A DNA stretch of 64,000 nt from Nephromyces sp. MM_2019 (taxonomy: Eukaryota; Apicomplexa; Aconoidasida; Nephromycida), in contig JADHZB010001799.1 of the NCBI GenBank assembly GCA_015657535.1, positions 16,605 to 80,604 of the forward strand, read 5' to 3'. Under the pieces are notes generated by a model, which was not told where the DNA came from, did not search any database, and worked only from the letters and a program-made list of their open reading frames with translations. The first letter of the stretch is position 1; every line of letters starts with the position of its first letter. The translations under genes and the position numbers were made by a program. Positions 52,297 through 64,000 of this stretch are shown one piece after another.

Positions 52297-52902
52297 ATGA
52301 TTACTTTTACTAGGCGCTTCTGCTTGTCACTTCGAACGACAAGCTTGATAAATAAGATTTCGCCAGCCACTTTCAGCAGATCTTTTGCTCATTCTTCTAA
52401 CTTCTTTTCAGCTTTCTCGACAAATAGTAAAGAATCTTCATCCAATGTATCGCAAGCCCTTTCACAGACTGAGAAACCTTCAACTGACAACTTTCATAAT
52501 CTATCACAACCTAGTACCACTCCAGATCTTCAATCTCATACTCCATCCGATACCAGCACTGCAACAGCCCAATCTCAAACTTTTTCAAGTCCCTGTACAT
52601 CTCCTGCGAACACCATTAAGAGTAGCGAAACCCCAACGGGATATCAAAAGCCGGTTGCTTTTGAGAATCCCAAAGATTCAAAAGATTCGACTAAAGAATT
52701 AGAAAAAGACACAAAAGCCGAAGAAAACGAAATTGGATCTTTTATTTTTCCTAAACAAGTCATTGGGGTAACGCAATCGAATGAAAAAACAGAAAATGAA
52801 GATAAAGGATCTAAGGATGGTGAGTATGGCTTTCGCTATCATGGACCAGAGCCTACACGATATGGAGACTGGGCTCACAAGGGACGTGTATCTGATTTTT
52901 AA
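52297..52902 (+). CDS. SDHAF4: succinate dehydrogenase assembly factor 4 (DUF1674)
   Basis: A mitochondrial chaperone that binds the flavinylated SDHA subunit before complex II is assembled. One uninterrupted exon of 201 codons, a rare intronless gene here. The first 20 residues (MITFTRRFCLSLRTTSLINK) make a strong mitochondrial presequence: basic, hydroxylated, no acids. The middle is a long Ser/Thr/Pro-rich linker of low complexity, then an acidic Lys/Glu stretch. The last about 25 residues hold the family signature YGFRYHGPEPTRYGDWAHKG followed by RVSDF at the very end, as in other SDHAF4 proteins. The linker makes it about twice the usual length. Its presence implies a working complex II. 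Confidence 0.93.
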   Translation: MITFTRRFCLSLRTTSLINKISPATFSRSFAHSSNFFSAFSTNSKESSSNVSQALSQTEKPSTDNFHNLSQPSTTPDLQSHTPSDTSTATAQSQTFSSPCTSPANTIKSSETPTGYQKPVAFENPKDSKDSTKELEKDTKAEENEIGSFIFPKQVIGVTQSNEKTENEDKGSKDGEYGFRYHGPEPTRYGDWAHKGRVSDF

Positions 52903-53705
52903 GTCAAGTTTTTGCTAATTGGAAAATGCTGATTTTGATTCCAATTTACATCAAGTATAAAAAGAATATTTTATCAAATCAGATACTTAGAGTAATGGAA
53001 ATACTAAAAAAGCCAGAAATTTGGGACTTCACCGAGAATCACTGTTGCATCAAAAAAGATTATATTTTTTATATTATAGTAGATTTTACTTAAAAATCCA
53101 TTACCTTCAACTTAAAATATTTAGTAGAATTATCTCATCTTTCTGTCAAATATGTAACCTACAATTGAGAGACTAATTACTTTAGCATTTTTATTTATAG
53201 AATATGTTTCCCATGAAATATAAATGAAAAAAGAATTTATAATTCTTATTTATAATATAATCTATTAGAGAAAGATTAAATCTCGTCTGCATTTTTTCAA
53301 ACCTATTTCAGATTATTTATTACCCAAAATTAACACATCAATGAATTCTATATAAAATTTACTTGTATGATCAATAACTTTATAACATTCTTATACATTT
53401 ATTTAAAAATGTTACAGGTCTATTTGTTTATCATACAGTTACAAAAAAATAGTACAATTGAAACATATACATGTTTCTATAATAAAATTAAACTTTCAGG
53501 TTTATCTACAAAGGGTTTCACTGAATTGCAAATCTTAATCCATTTTAAAAATAATACAATACCTTATTATAAATGACACCGATGCTCTAAGGAAAACATG
53601 AATGGATTATTATTGATTTGATCTGACTCTTGACAATATTGTTCTCTTTCCTTTCACGGTATTCCATTTCAGATACACTCATGATGAACTTACAAGAGTT
53701 TCCCA
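52903..53705. other. convergent 3' intergenic region
   Basis: About 800 bp of A+T-rich DNA between the SDHAF4 stop and the stop of the secreted protein gene. A 69-codon frame at 53367-53576 has no recognisable content. Confidence 0.5.
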
Positions 53706-56700
53706 TCAATAAAATAGATCACCCTCAATACTGTTATGTGATTCAAAAGTGTAATCATCACTCCGATTTGATTTGATTTTGTAAAAATCTTCCGAGAGTG
53801 TGCGGCCTGACATATCTTCAGCTTCAATTACTTCATCGATCTTCTCTTTATTAGGATAAAAGGGCTCATTATTGTGGAATATATAATTTTTTATTGATAT
53901 AGGTGTTTCTTGATAAAAGGTCTGTGTGAAAATTTATAAAGTCAAACTTAGATTATAAAAAAATACAAGCCTAAAACAATTTTAATAGAGCGTTTAGATA
54001 TAGCTCTGACTGATTGAATGAATTTTAAAGAATTTTTCATATATGCTTTTAAAAAGATTTGGATAGATTTAAATTTTAAGCTGAGTATAAAGCTACTTGA
54101 TAAACATATATCCTAATTTAATATCAATGTGTTGTATAAATCAGTTTATTGAAGTAGAAGCCAATATTTTAATGAATTTCGATAGTGTTTGTTATGTGAT
54201 CCTTTTTTCATGTATAATAATAACTAGAAGAGAAATACCATAACGGGGGTATTCTTGCCATCAGCTAAGTCAGCATCCTCAGTCTTTCTCAATAATCCAT
54301 TTTTTGCCGATAACCTTTTATTCGAGTATATATTTGCTCCATTTTCAGAGATGATTTGACCCTGTGTTATAAATTTTGGTAATTCATAAATATTAAATTT
54401 AACTATATTAAGAGAGTTAAATAACAATTGTTACTTAAAATCATCCATTTGCTTTTATAATGCTCACTTTATTTGAACAAGTATTACTTAAGAATTGTTT
54501 GTTCTTTATTTCTCAAAGTGATATATCAATAAACATTTCGTGACGTATTTATATAATTTTTTATATATCTTTGTGAATTATGTTTTTGGTTTGTTTATAA
54601 ATCAAAATTTGTTAATAGTATTTTAAAGAGATGCATATATATATATTGGTTTATCGTTACTTGTAAAGAAATAATATTTTTGAAGCTTGTAATCGATGCA
54701 GCATCTTGACAAATTATGGATCCATTGGCTACAATATCACCAGATTTACTTTCTAACATAGCTCTATCTTCAATAAATATATCACCAATTGCTAATGAAA
54801 TAGCTGATAAGCACAAAAGAATTCTTAAAAGATTGTGCCATTATATATGTGTATATAATTGATAACAATTTAATTCATAGATTTAAATATCGTATTTATC
54901 TTAATTCAGATAAAATACAATTAAGTCAATTCCAAATACATAAAATTAAAGAGTGCTCAAATTGACTTATTATTTGCAACTCAAAGAATTCTCATATATT
55001 TCAATTCAAAATGGAAGCAGCATTCAATTCTTATTAGTATTAGGTTTAAATTCATCAAAATGAATCTAAGATAGTGAGACTAACCTTCAGCAACTAATAT
55101 AGAGCGCTCATCAAGGTAGAGTATATGGCCACCTATTTTGACCTCACCATTTACATTACACATTGACCTACCTTCACTAAGAAAATCACTTACTACAAAT
55201 AACCTGCCCATTTCTATCCATAGTGAACTCTTTGAGAATAGATCAATACGCTCAGCAAATATATCGTTTTTAGCAGCAACAACACTACTCCTACCGGTAA
55301 CTACTAATGCTTTATCGATTAAGATAGGGCCCACTGTAACTGCTACTTGAGAATGTTGAGTTAATAAGAGTGAGCTCTGATTCAATAATAAACCATTGGT
55401 GCCCCAAACAGCCAAAGTTGATGATCCACAGATTTCTACCCATTCTGCATGAGCTTGTAGGCTACCCCTAATAAGTACAGAAGAGCGATCAATAAATAAT
55501 GTTGGTGTGTGTTCAGTAAGGAACTTAATAGGATCTATCTTATGAACATCTGGGCTATTATAATCATACACATTTAAGTATTGATTATATGATGAATGGC
55601 CATGTGGTGGTGGCCTACATGAACTCTTAAAATCTGATGATTTATCATTTATACAAATTGGATCCATGGTCATATTTCCAGAGACATTAACATCGCCCTC
55701 AATAACAACAGCTGAACCAAATCCAAAAAAAACTGCTCCACCTACATTCAAGCCACCCTTCTTACAATTTAATGAAGATGTAATAAGTTCAACCCTTCTC
55801 TCTACATTCAGAGTTGTGGTTTCAATTGAGATAGATGACATACCACTTAGATTAAGGTGTTTAGTTCTGAAATTGTTCCCCCATACGATGAGTGAAGAAG
55901 CTTCTTCGAGTGAAACTTCATTGGTATAAAAATCACCCATAATTTCACATTGGCTACCATCAAATAACCTTATAAATGTAGAGTTAGTATGAGATGTGAC
56001 CAAAATGAAACTTTGATCTAATGCTTCTGTTGTGTGTGTTATATCTAACTTTCCACCAACAATTGCTTTGCTTGAGTCAAATACTGCTAAAACTGATGAG
56101 TATAACGAGTTTGCATAAATTATCTCACTTGCATCATTCACTGAATCCAAATTATACATAAGAAAATAAAAGAAGGTGTTCTATTCAATTTATGTATTAA
56201 TAGGATAAATATCTTGAGCTCAAATATCAATGATTATAAATATATATATTTCTGGGATATGTATATATATATATGCTCATATTTATTTTGTGTATATACC
56301 TTGTACGATCGAAGAAACGAGTGTCAAATCACGGATAAAGAGAGAAGAAGCATGTTGAACTACAATTTGAAAAACGTGACTATAGCCAATACCATTAAAG
56401 GCTATTATACCAGAGTCTGAAGAAATCAGCCCAAGTCCTGAAAAATTTGTTAAAATGTTACATACATGCAGTAAAGTAAGGTTAAGTGAGTATTTTATGC
56501 AAAATTATTAGTGTATATACATCCAGTACAGTATATAGAATAACTTTTATATGCATTTGACATAAATTAATAAAATATTTTAACCACTTTCCATGGCAGT
56601 AAATAAACGTCCACATAGAGAATAAAGAGATGCGCCACCTTCCATGAGTACACCTTGTTCAGAGTTTAAGTTTCCATATATAATGATCGAAGCTCCATTG

Positions 56701-58205
56701 TGCCCTAGAATTTGGCCTACATACACATCACCGATACTCTCTAGTCTTTCTTCTGATTCTTTAGCTTCTTGGGTACTATTATTTCTCTTCCTTGCCTCAT
56801 CAGTTCGCTTTTCTAGTAAAGCTTTAAGTGAATTGTTTGATCGACTCTTGTCTGTGTATGTACTTTGTGTTATACCAATTTCTGAATTCTTAGACTGCTG
56901 TGCTGAGTTATTTTTGGTTTTAGAAGGCTCTTCTAAAGGATATCCAAATGAACTCAAGTATGGACAATTAAGCTGTAGATTCATAGGCTTCCCAGTGTTC
57001 AGAGCGTCGCGAGCGTCGAAAATTTGGAGTGGTGTATTAGGCCTAAAATATTGCATTTCAGATGGATATGAAAATGTCAATTTATACTGTATATCTACAT
57101 CATTTTGGGGCTTAGGTGAATCTAGTGTGTCATTTACTGACAAACTGGAAATATTATTATCTATTGAGGCGGTGTTTGAAAATATACTCTGCCTCATTCC
57201 CCTTACACCAACTCTTACTTTTGAGCCTGCATCAAGGCTTATTTCACCTGCATATAGACTGCCACCGACTGTGAGGCTACCAACAACCCAAACATCTGCG
57301 TTTGGAACGATTAAGTCTGTTGGGTAAATTAAATCATAGATACTACATCTAAATATCATGTGTTGATGGTGCTCTTCATATATTGTTGAAGAGTTAAAGC
57401 CTGTTGTGACCGCCAAGTTCTGGTTAACATACATATCTCCGCAAATGTTTATATCACCCTGTAAGAAATAGTGCTTACACAAAGGATCATCAAGTAGTAG
57501 TCCAATTGTATTATCTAGATGTGGTTCAGGTTTTTGATAAGGATAACTTGCTTTTAGGTCATTGTAAGTATACGGAGCATGGGGAAAATAGGATGGATTT
57601 CTGCTATAAAAGCTTTCGAAATGTTCACAAATTTCACCATCATAAAGCATAGGAAGGTTCAATATCTTCAGAGTCTCGGAGAAGTGTGTCTGTGATAGCC
57701 CAATGGCAAGGATATTCCGTACAGATTTGCCATCAATTTCTAAAAATAATTCACATATTTTCTATTGTGCTATAAAGCGATCAAAAACGAAATGTATGTA
57801 CTCAATTTCAATTTTGACTTAATTAACGATTAATATCCAATTTTTATAGATATTGTGTTATTTATATGAATCTAAGCAAATGTATGATTAGGGATCAAAA
57901 TTTAAAAATTATGATATGATTAACATTTCTGATTCAGGTTTTAGATGAAATCATATATCTTGTTGAAGTAAATGAGAATTTTAACATAAAGCTTTGAGTT
58001 CATAGCTTCAATTGAACTCTTTGAAATTTTATATTTTTTCTCAACTTAATTAAAAGTACAAGCATTTTTGATATAAATCTCCTTTTTATTAACTAGTAAG
58101 AAAATACTAACCACTTTTAGGTTTTCCATTTGAATATGGTAAAAACACCAAAATGAGGATAACCGTTAGAATTTGATAGAGCTTTGATAGTTTAAAGTTC
58201 TTCAT
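53706..58205 (-). CDS. large secreted protein with beta-helix-like repeats
   Basis: I do not recognise a named family. Traced exons: 58205-58112 (signal peptide, MKNFKLSKLYQILTVILILV then FLPYSNG), 57739-56585 (385 codons), one near 56437-56310, 56176-55085 (about 360 codons), one near 54810-54660, one near 54351-54230, and a last exon ending at TGA 53706. The large exons consist of many short, regularly spaced beta-strand units of the type S-S-x-hydrophobic-x-V-x-G-x-L, for example VWVVGSLTVGGSLYAGEISL, SVLIRGSLQAHAEWVEICGS and SLWIEMGRLFVVSDFLSEG, which is the pattern of a right-handed beta-helix. It vaguely recalls plant glycine-rich beta-helix proteins. A Lys/Arg/Ser/Glu-rich low-complexity insert interrupts exon 2. 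The exon 3-4 junction is uncertain in phase. No membrane span is seen near the end. Likely secretory or surface. Confidence 0.78.
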
Positions 58206-58959
58206 ATGCGATAATTATCCAAAGTCAACCAGCTAGTCAAGCCTGATAAAATATCCAAAACAAAAAGAATTCTCACAGACCCATTACAATCTGGAACAAG
58301 TTAGAGTCTTGCGGAAACAAAATAAAAGAAATTTTTTGTTTTATATTAAAGGATTGACAAATATTACGAAATCAATATGTTGGATGTGTTGATAAAACAT
58401 TAATTAACTATTTGTTGAAATGGGACAACTTTGATTAGCTACGAATTAATTAGGTGTTATGGGAAGTTATAAAGGATTAGCGAAATGGTGAAATCCGTTG
58501 GAAAAGATAAAAAAAATCAAAATTGTTCAGATACTTGGGAAATGTTGGAATTATCAAAATGATTAAAATTGTTTAAATTATTGGAAAATATTAAAGTTGT
58601 TGGGAATATGTCGTAAAATGTTGAAAATTATTGGAATTGTAAAGAATACATTGAATTAAATCGTGTTGGAATTTTTCTAAACTCTTTAAAATTATCGAAA
58701 ACTATCGAGACTGATTAAAAGTTGTTGAGGGCATTTAAATGATCTAACATTTATTATTTATTTTGATTCGATATACAAATGTTGTTAAAATTAAATATAA
58801 ATTGTTTGTATCTTCAATCTGTAGAAATTTGGTACAGTTAGAATGCAAAAAATCTTCGATTAAATTATTTCTATACAATGATGTTTTATAGGTGTGTTTG
58901 ATAAAGGCAATGATTTTCTATGATTCCTAAAATGTGTAGATGGTTGTTTATATATAAAC
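58206..58959. other. upstream region of the secreted protein gene
   Basis: A+T-rich, with repeated GGAA/TTGTTGGAAAT-like words between about 58480 and 58700 (TTGGAA and AAATTGTT recur). These look like a diverged short repeat array rather than genes. Confidence 0.4.
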
Positions 58960-59701
58960 AAAACTGAGTGTGTGTATATGTGTTTTACAAAATTTAGTAT
59001 ATATATATATATATATATGCTATAAAGCTTAGTATGCGTATATGTATGTTAGAAAATTTTGTATCTAGGCATATATATATAAATATATTATATGATATTT
59101 GATATGTGTATGTGTGTGCCGTAGGATTATAAATAATATGTATGTATGTGTTTTATTATCTTTAGCATGTTTATATCATACACTCTTTGACATATAAGCT
59201 TGTCTGTGTATATTAATAATCTTTAGTGTGTGTGTAAATATTTAAAATTAGTATTATAATGTGTGTTTAATATGTTGAAATATTTCTAGTTAGAAACCTA
59301 GTATGTAACCAATGTTTGAAATGAGTGTAATTTTCTAGATATCAAATGATTTTCTTAGTAATTTGTATATAAGGTGAGGAATCTAAATGTGTGTATATTC
59401 ACAGTATATATATATTTATATATGTCTTAATTAAGTTATGCGTGTTATAGTTATATTTATAGCTTAGCTATATATGTTGAGTGAGTTAACTGTATTTACA
59501 AAATAATGTCTTGAACTGTGTGTATACAAAATACTATTCAATTAGTTTAGATAATATATATGTGTGTGTGTCATAGTTTCTATAAAATTCATATACCTAA
59601 GTAAGTTATATATTAATTTATAACTTAGTGATAGTGTGTACATATGTAGGAAGCCGGAAAAATGGTGTAAATTAGTGTATGTACGCAAATTATTGTATAA
59701 G

Positions 59702-59732
<31 letters not shown>

Positions 59733-60440
59733 TATATATTATGTATATTAAATGTTTGAAGAGTAAAGCAGTTTGTTGGAAATAACGTATAAAATAAGAT
59801 ATAGGTGATTTGTGTGTATTCTGAATGTAGCACAATGTGTATCAATAAATTTGTGTGTAAATATGTAGGTGTGTGTATGAGTGTGGTTATGTATGTTTAT
59901 TAAATTATATTTAGGGTTTTATGTATAAGATGTGTGTGTGTAAGTAGGCGTATAGTAATTATGTGATGTGTATCTGTGTAAAGGTGTTAGGTAATGTGTT
60001 CAGTTTGATTCATATAAAGTGTGTGTGTGAGCATATAAGTGAATGGTTGTGTAGATCAACAATGTGTGTCCCAAAAAAGTATATAGTAATTTAAATTTGT
60101 GTTTGTGTGTGTTTCATGTATAGTTTAATGAGATTAGTTTTAAGATGTCTTTTTGTATAAAATATGAAATGGTGGGGAAAATTGAGGTGTGCGTGTGTTT
60201 CATTATTACAATGGTGTCAATTATTTGTGTGAAAAATTAATGGAACCTGCAAAGTAGGGGTAGGATGTGTGTGTGTGCAATTTTTTAAAAGTTTATTAGC
60301 AATCTAAATGCATGTGTGTGTGTGTGTGTATGTGGCTTATGATTAGCTAGTGTATTTGTTAGTGTCCTTCATAGTTGTGTGAATTACAAGAGAATGTGTA
60401 TGCGAAGCTTAATCTATCATATTCGCATTGACTTATGATA
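58960..60440. repeat. TG-biased simple-sequence tract
   Basis: The plus strand is dotted with short TGTGTG runs (4-10 nt each) in A+T-rich sequence, with a long (TA)n at 59700-59728 and other TATATA runs at about 58998 and 59074. Almost no CACACA appears on this strand. I find no coding exon I can support. Confidence 0.85.
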
Positions 60441-60460
60441 CTAATAAAACTTTATAGCAT

Positions 60461-62675
60461 AAATTTTGCACACACACACAAAGCTTACAAATACAGCCTC
60501 TATCTTTGACCCTTTTACACTCAACTCAAAGTGAATAGTAATTTGTAGCTTAGGTAAACTAGTAATTATACATCAACTTGTAGACACATATTAAGCACAT
60601 CTAAATCTATTTGATTCACACACTAACATAACACATACACACATATTCTCACACAAAACGTATGCACATGCATATACACACATTGGAACTTAACATTATA
60701 CACATCGATAAATAAGCGCACACGTACGCATTGGTACACACACTCACACACACTCACACACACACTCATATACTCACAGACAAACACCCACACATCCACA
60801 CACCCACCCACACATACACACACACATACATACAGACAGACACCTCAGGACATAATAAACACCAACAAGTTTAACTTTAAAATAATAACACAGATAGTAA
60901 GCATAAAAACAAGCAATCAACCATTTATAGGCACGCAGCTAGCACACACAACAAGCCCACATAATTAACCAACACACTCACACACAGCGCACACGCACAA
61001 AGCTTAATAAATATAACGCACACATATATACAATACACCCAAAAAACATACGCACCCCCAACAAATATATAGACACACATGAAATAAACCCACTCATTAT
61101 ACACATGCACATAGATAGCACACATCACCCAAACAGCACACATCAAGCACATATCACACACATCACATATGTTACACACTTCAGATACTCTAATTATACT
61201 ACCTACAAAAACACAACATATTCACATAATACAAAAGAAAGTACAAACACACACACACACCATACACACACATAATTGCAAAAAATTACAAATATTTTTT
61301 GCATACACCCTTTAAACAAGTTAGCAGATAACACCCTCCTGGTTACACACTACACACACACCGATTTCAGGCTAACTTTTTTAATTTTAAATACACACAT
61401 ATATATTAACAAAATAGTGTTTACACACACCTGGTAGAATGTTGATACTATACAATCTAAATACACACACCAAGTACCTTAAAACTCATCATTTCTAATG
61501 TGTAAATTCCTAAATGTGTAGATACTTACTAGAATTTATGCTAACACAAGTATCCCAACTCACTCATTTACACACACAACATAATTACACCTACTCAAGT
61601 TTTATCCACAGCACACACACGGCCACATGTATTAGCACATACACACAGTTACAAGTATTAGCGTACACATATGGTAATAAGTATTTGCAAACACACAAAG
61701 GTTCACACACATTAGCACACGCATAAATTTATACACACACACACACTTACACATATTATTACATATACTCAAATAACACACACAAACTTATACATACAAG
61801 GCTACACACATAAGCATAAAAATAATAAATAGTGTCTAACAATACACATAAGATCATCTGTAATATACGCATTTTAATACTTTTTTATTTACACACACAC
61901 ATTCAATATTTCAAATATATATATTCACACATTCACAGAACTCTCTACACACACTTTTCTAAATAGGAATATTGACATAAATTGACCAATAGGCCTGTCA
62001 CACACATTTACACACATCAAAGTATAGTCCTTATGGTATGCACACACATTTTATTACATGCACTATCACAACTCCACTCACACACCCAAACCTTACACAC
62101 ACACCTCATTAGACACACTTTTACCTTTTACAAACCATCACACACACACCCATATTAATGGACCCCACAACACAGCTTATCATACAGACACAGCCTACAT
62201 ACCCACATATACACACCTCAACACACATATACACACATCAACACATATGCACACCTCAACACACATGCACAAACACTTGCAAACACACACACTTACAAAT
62301 ATACACACTTGCACATACACACACATATGTACACACACACACACACATATACTCACACACATGTAAACATACACATACATCTACACACACAAACATATGC
62401 ACACACACACACACAAACATATGCACACACACACACACAAACATATGCACACACATACACACAAACATGTGCACACACAAACATATGCACACACACACAC
62501 ACAAACATATGCACACACACACACACAAACATATGCACACACACACACACAAACATATGCACACACATACACAAACATATGCACACACATACACAAACAT
62601 ATGCACACATACACATTAACAAACATGTGCAAAAACACACACACACACACACACACACATTTCCACACCTTGTTT
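60461..62675. repeat. CA-biased simple-sequence tract
   Basis: After a switch within about 30 bp, the plus strand is dominated by ACACACA runs and almost lacks TGTGTG. Long open frames here on both strands (such as 62058-62366 and 62158-62619) are mere His-Thr or Cys-Val translations of the repeat and not genes. Confidence 0.88.
62390..62640. repeat. minisatellite with core ACAAACATATGCACACAC
   Basis: About eleven tandem copies of a 19-28 bp unit made of ACAAACATATGC (two copies have ATGTGC) followed by a CA run of varying length. Every unit is alternating purine-pyrimidine over most of its length. Copy-number change by slippage is expected. Confidence 0.92.
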
Positions 62676-62719
62676 ATTTTTTATATACTCTTGATCATTT
62701 TACCGTATACTATATAAAT

Positions 62720-62890
62720 CTCTTAATATATATTTACATTATAAATATATATGTATATGTGCGTATAATCTAAGCACATAATATATATATATATGTGTGT
62801 GTGTGTGAATAATATAAACACATAATATGTTTGTGTGTATAAATAATACAAATATATAAAATGTATCTGCTTGAAATCTATTATGTGTAG

Positions 62891-62926
<36 letters not shown>

Positions 62927-63164
62927 TATATTGTATGTATTACATATTTATTTTATTCAAGATTGCTTAAGCGTATGTGTGTGTATAATTGAACATGGAT
63001 AGTGTTAGTGTGAGGTTAGTGTGTGTGATATATATATATATATATATTTATATATTATTGTTGAGATGTGTAACTAATTATATATATATTTATATATTAT
63101 TGTTGAGATGTGTAACTAACTATATATATATATATATATATTTATATATTATTGTTGAGATGTG

Positions 63165-63213
<49 letters not shown>

Positions 63214-63240
63214 TTGTCTATTTCTATGTGTATATATCCG
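62720..63240. repeat. TA/TG microsatellite cluster
   Basis: Long (TA)n runs at about 62780, 62894-62922, 63029-63046, 63121-63140 and 63174-63199, mixed with TGTGTG runs at about 62795 and 63200. The strand bias is again toward TG rather than CA. Confidence 0.9.
63047..63171. repeat. three copies of a 31-bp repeat separated by (TA)n
   Basis: Identical 31-bp cores at 63047-63077, 63089-63119 and 63141-63171 (each begins TTTATATATTATTG and ends GATGTGTAACTAA), separated by TA runs of different length. This suggests recent duplication by slippage or unequal exchange. Confidence 0.95.
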
Positions 63241-63283
63241 CTTATATAATTGTATATTTTTGTTTAAATTTTATTTTGTTAAG

Positions 63284-63729
63284 ATCTAATCTTGATAGTA
63301 TACACATTGACCCATTTTTACACATTGTGAGTGATTGGATTGACTGTAAGTTGCAAATACACACACATCAAAACATATTTCAACACACACACAATTTATC
63401 TAGTGATGGCCCTAACACACACATACTCAAAGATGAAATATACTCACAGTCTAACAATCTTAAACACACACATCCAATCGACACTAAACACATACATAAT
63501 TATACACATGAAGCATCAAGTACACACACACATTTAGAAAAAAATGTGTGTGTATTAATTATTGATTTTATAAAACAAATCATTCAAATAAATGAAAGTG
63601 ATGATCTTTGTACACACACACATTTATATGACCCTTACAATCTCCAATATTTAAAAAACGCACTTACACACTCCAAATTTTGGGAAAATTACAACACACT
63701 GTATATACATTATTTGAACTCTAAAGAAT
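63284..63729 (+). CDS. probable internal exon with Thr-His islands, gene runs off the window
   Basis: A 446-nt frame, open for 148 codons, lies between an AG acceptor after a T-rich tract (63282-63283) and a strong donor, GAAT|GTAAGT. The peptide has normal sequence (LHIVSDWIDCKLQ, VLIIDFIKQIIQINESDDLC, DPYNLQYLKNALTHSKFWEN) interrupted seven or eight times by THTH or HTHT where the DNA has ACACACA. One TGTGTGTG run encodes VCV. I recognise no family. An acceptor-like site at 63865 would create a TGA across the junction, so the next exon is not settled. Its openness in DNA this rich in TAA words argues for real coding. Confidence 0.5.
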
Positions 63730-63769
63730 GTAAGTAGTATATATAATATATTCAAAAAAAAAATTATTA

Positions 63770-64000
63770 ATCTTTAAAAGATACAATTTACACACACCTA
63801 AACATACACACATACAAAATCAAATTTACACATCCTACACACACCATTCTACATACATTTTTTTAGGACTCCACCTTGAGTCAATACACACACACAGACT
63901 CACATATATATATATATATATATAATTACATTATACACACATACACACACATATATATATATATATATAATTACATTATACACACATACACACACATATA
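63770..64000. repeat. CA/TA simple sequence with a duplicated block
   Basis: ACACACA and TATATA runs continue to the window edge. A block of about 45 bp, (TA)n then ATAATTACATTATACACACATA then CACACA, occurs twice in tandem between about 63904 and 64000; the second copy touches the edge. Confidence 0.9.

Noticed and set aside
55138..55929. Plus-strand frames and a 227-codon frame at 56644-57327
   Set aside because: They mirror the large exons of the minus-strand secreted protein, which has the signal peptide, splice sites and repeat pattern.
62058..62773. Several open frames of 60-154 codons on both strands
   Set aside because: They are translations of CA/TG repeats in overlapping frames, with His-Thr or Cys-Val only.
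58960..64000. Possible telomere or subtelomere
   Set aside because: No tandem telomere-type heptamer or hexamer (such as TTTAGGG arrays) is visible; the tracts are dinucleotide repeats and a minisatellite.

Overview
The window is about 73-75% A+T eukaryotic nuclear DNA with many short, mostly GT-AG introns and all three standard stop codons in use (TGA, TAA and TAG each end a recognisable protein). The gene set points to an alveolate, most likely an apicomplexan: a six-span membrane cyclic-nucleotide phosphodiesterase, Rab11A-type GTPases, a folate/biopterin (BT1) transporter, a PROPPIN, a large secreted beta-helix-like protein, and several mitochondrial genes. A stand-alone type-2 enoyl-CoA hydratase ending in -SKM hints at a lineage that keeps peroxisomes. 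The species cannot be named from this sequence.

Layout: 1-3.7 kb is gene-free and visibly less A+T-rich. An initiator tRNA-Met lies at 3.71 kb (-). Ribosomal protein S24 (-) and the BT1 transporter (+) are divergent at 6.7-10.7 kb. TIM14/Pam18 (+) faces an Orai-like four-span membrane protein (-) at 12.0-13.6 kb. A 4.7 kb gap follows, then a small lysine-rich histone-H1-like gene (+, 18.3 kb) convergent with a PROPPIN gene (-, 19.5-21.7 kb). Two Rab11A-like genes (-, 23.7-24.9 and 28.3-29.5 kb) are a partly homogenised duplication. The gaps around them hold two small candidate spliced genes (22.1 and 25.1 kb). At 30.8-32.3 kb lies what looks like a decayed coding region. CDC45 (-, 33.5-37.5 kb) and organellar ribosomal protein uL24 (-, 38.6-39.9 kb) follow, then the phosphodiesterase (+, 41.6-47.2 kb), the hydratase (-, 47.6-50.3 kb), SDHAF4 (+, 52.3 kb) and the secreted repeat protein (-, 53.7-58.2 kb).

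From about 58.9 kb to the end the DNA changes character: long tracts of TG-biased, then CA-biased, then TA/TG and again CA-biased simple sequence, with a sharp strand switch near 60.45 kb, a minisatellite of about eleven copies at 62.4 kb, and one probable coding exon (63.28-63.73 kb) whose protein is studded with Thr-His islands from in-frame ACACACA runs.

No metabolic operon-like logic links neighbours. TIM14, uL24m and SDHAF4 serve the mitochondrion; the phosphodiesterase, Rab11 and the Orai-like protein belong to signalling and membrane traffic. Exon structures below were built by hand from splice consensus, reading phase and family resemblance. They are phase-consistent where stated, but no transcript or database evidence was available.
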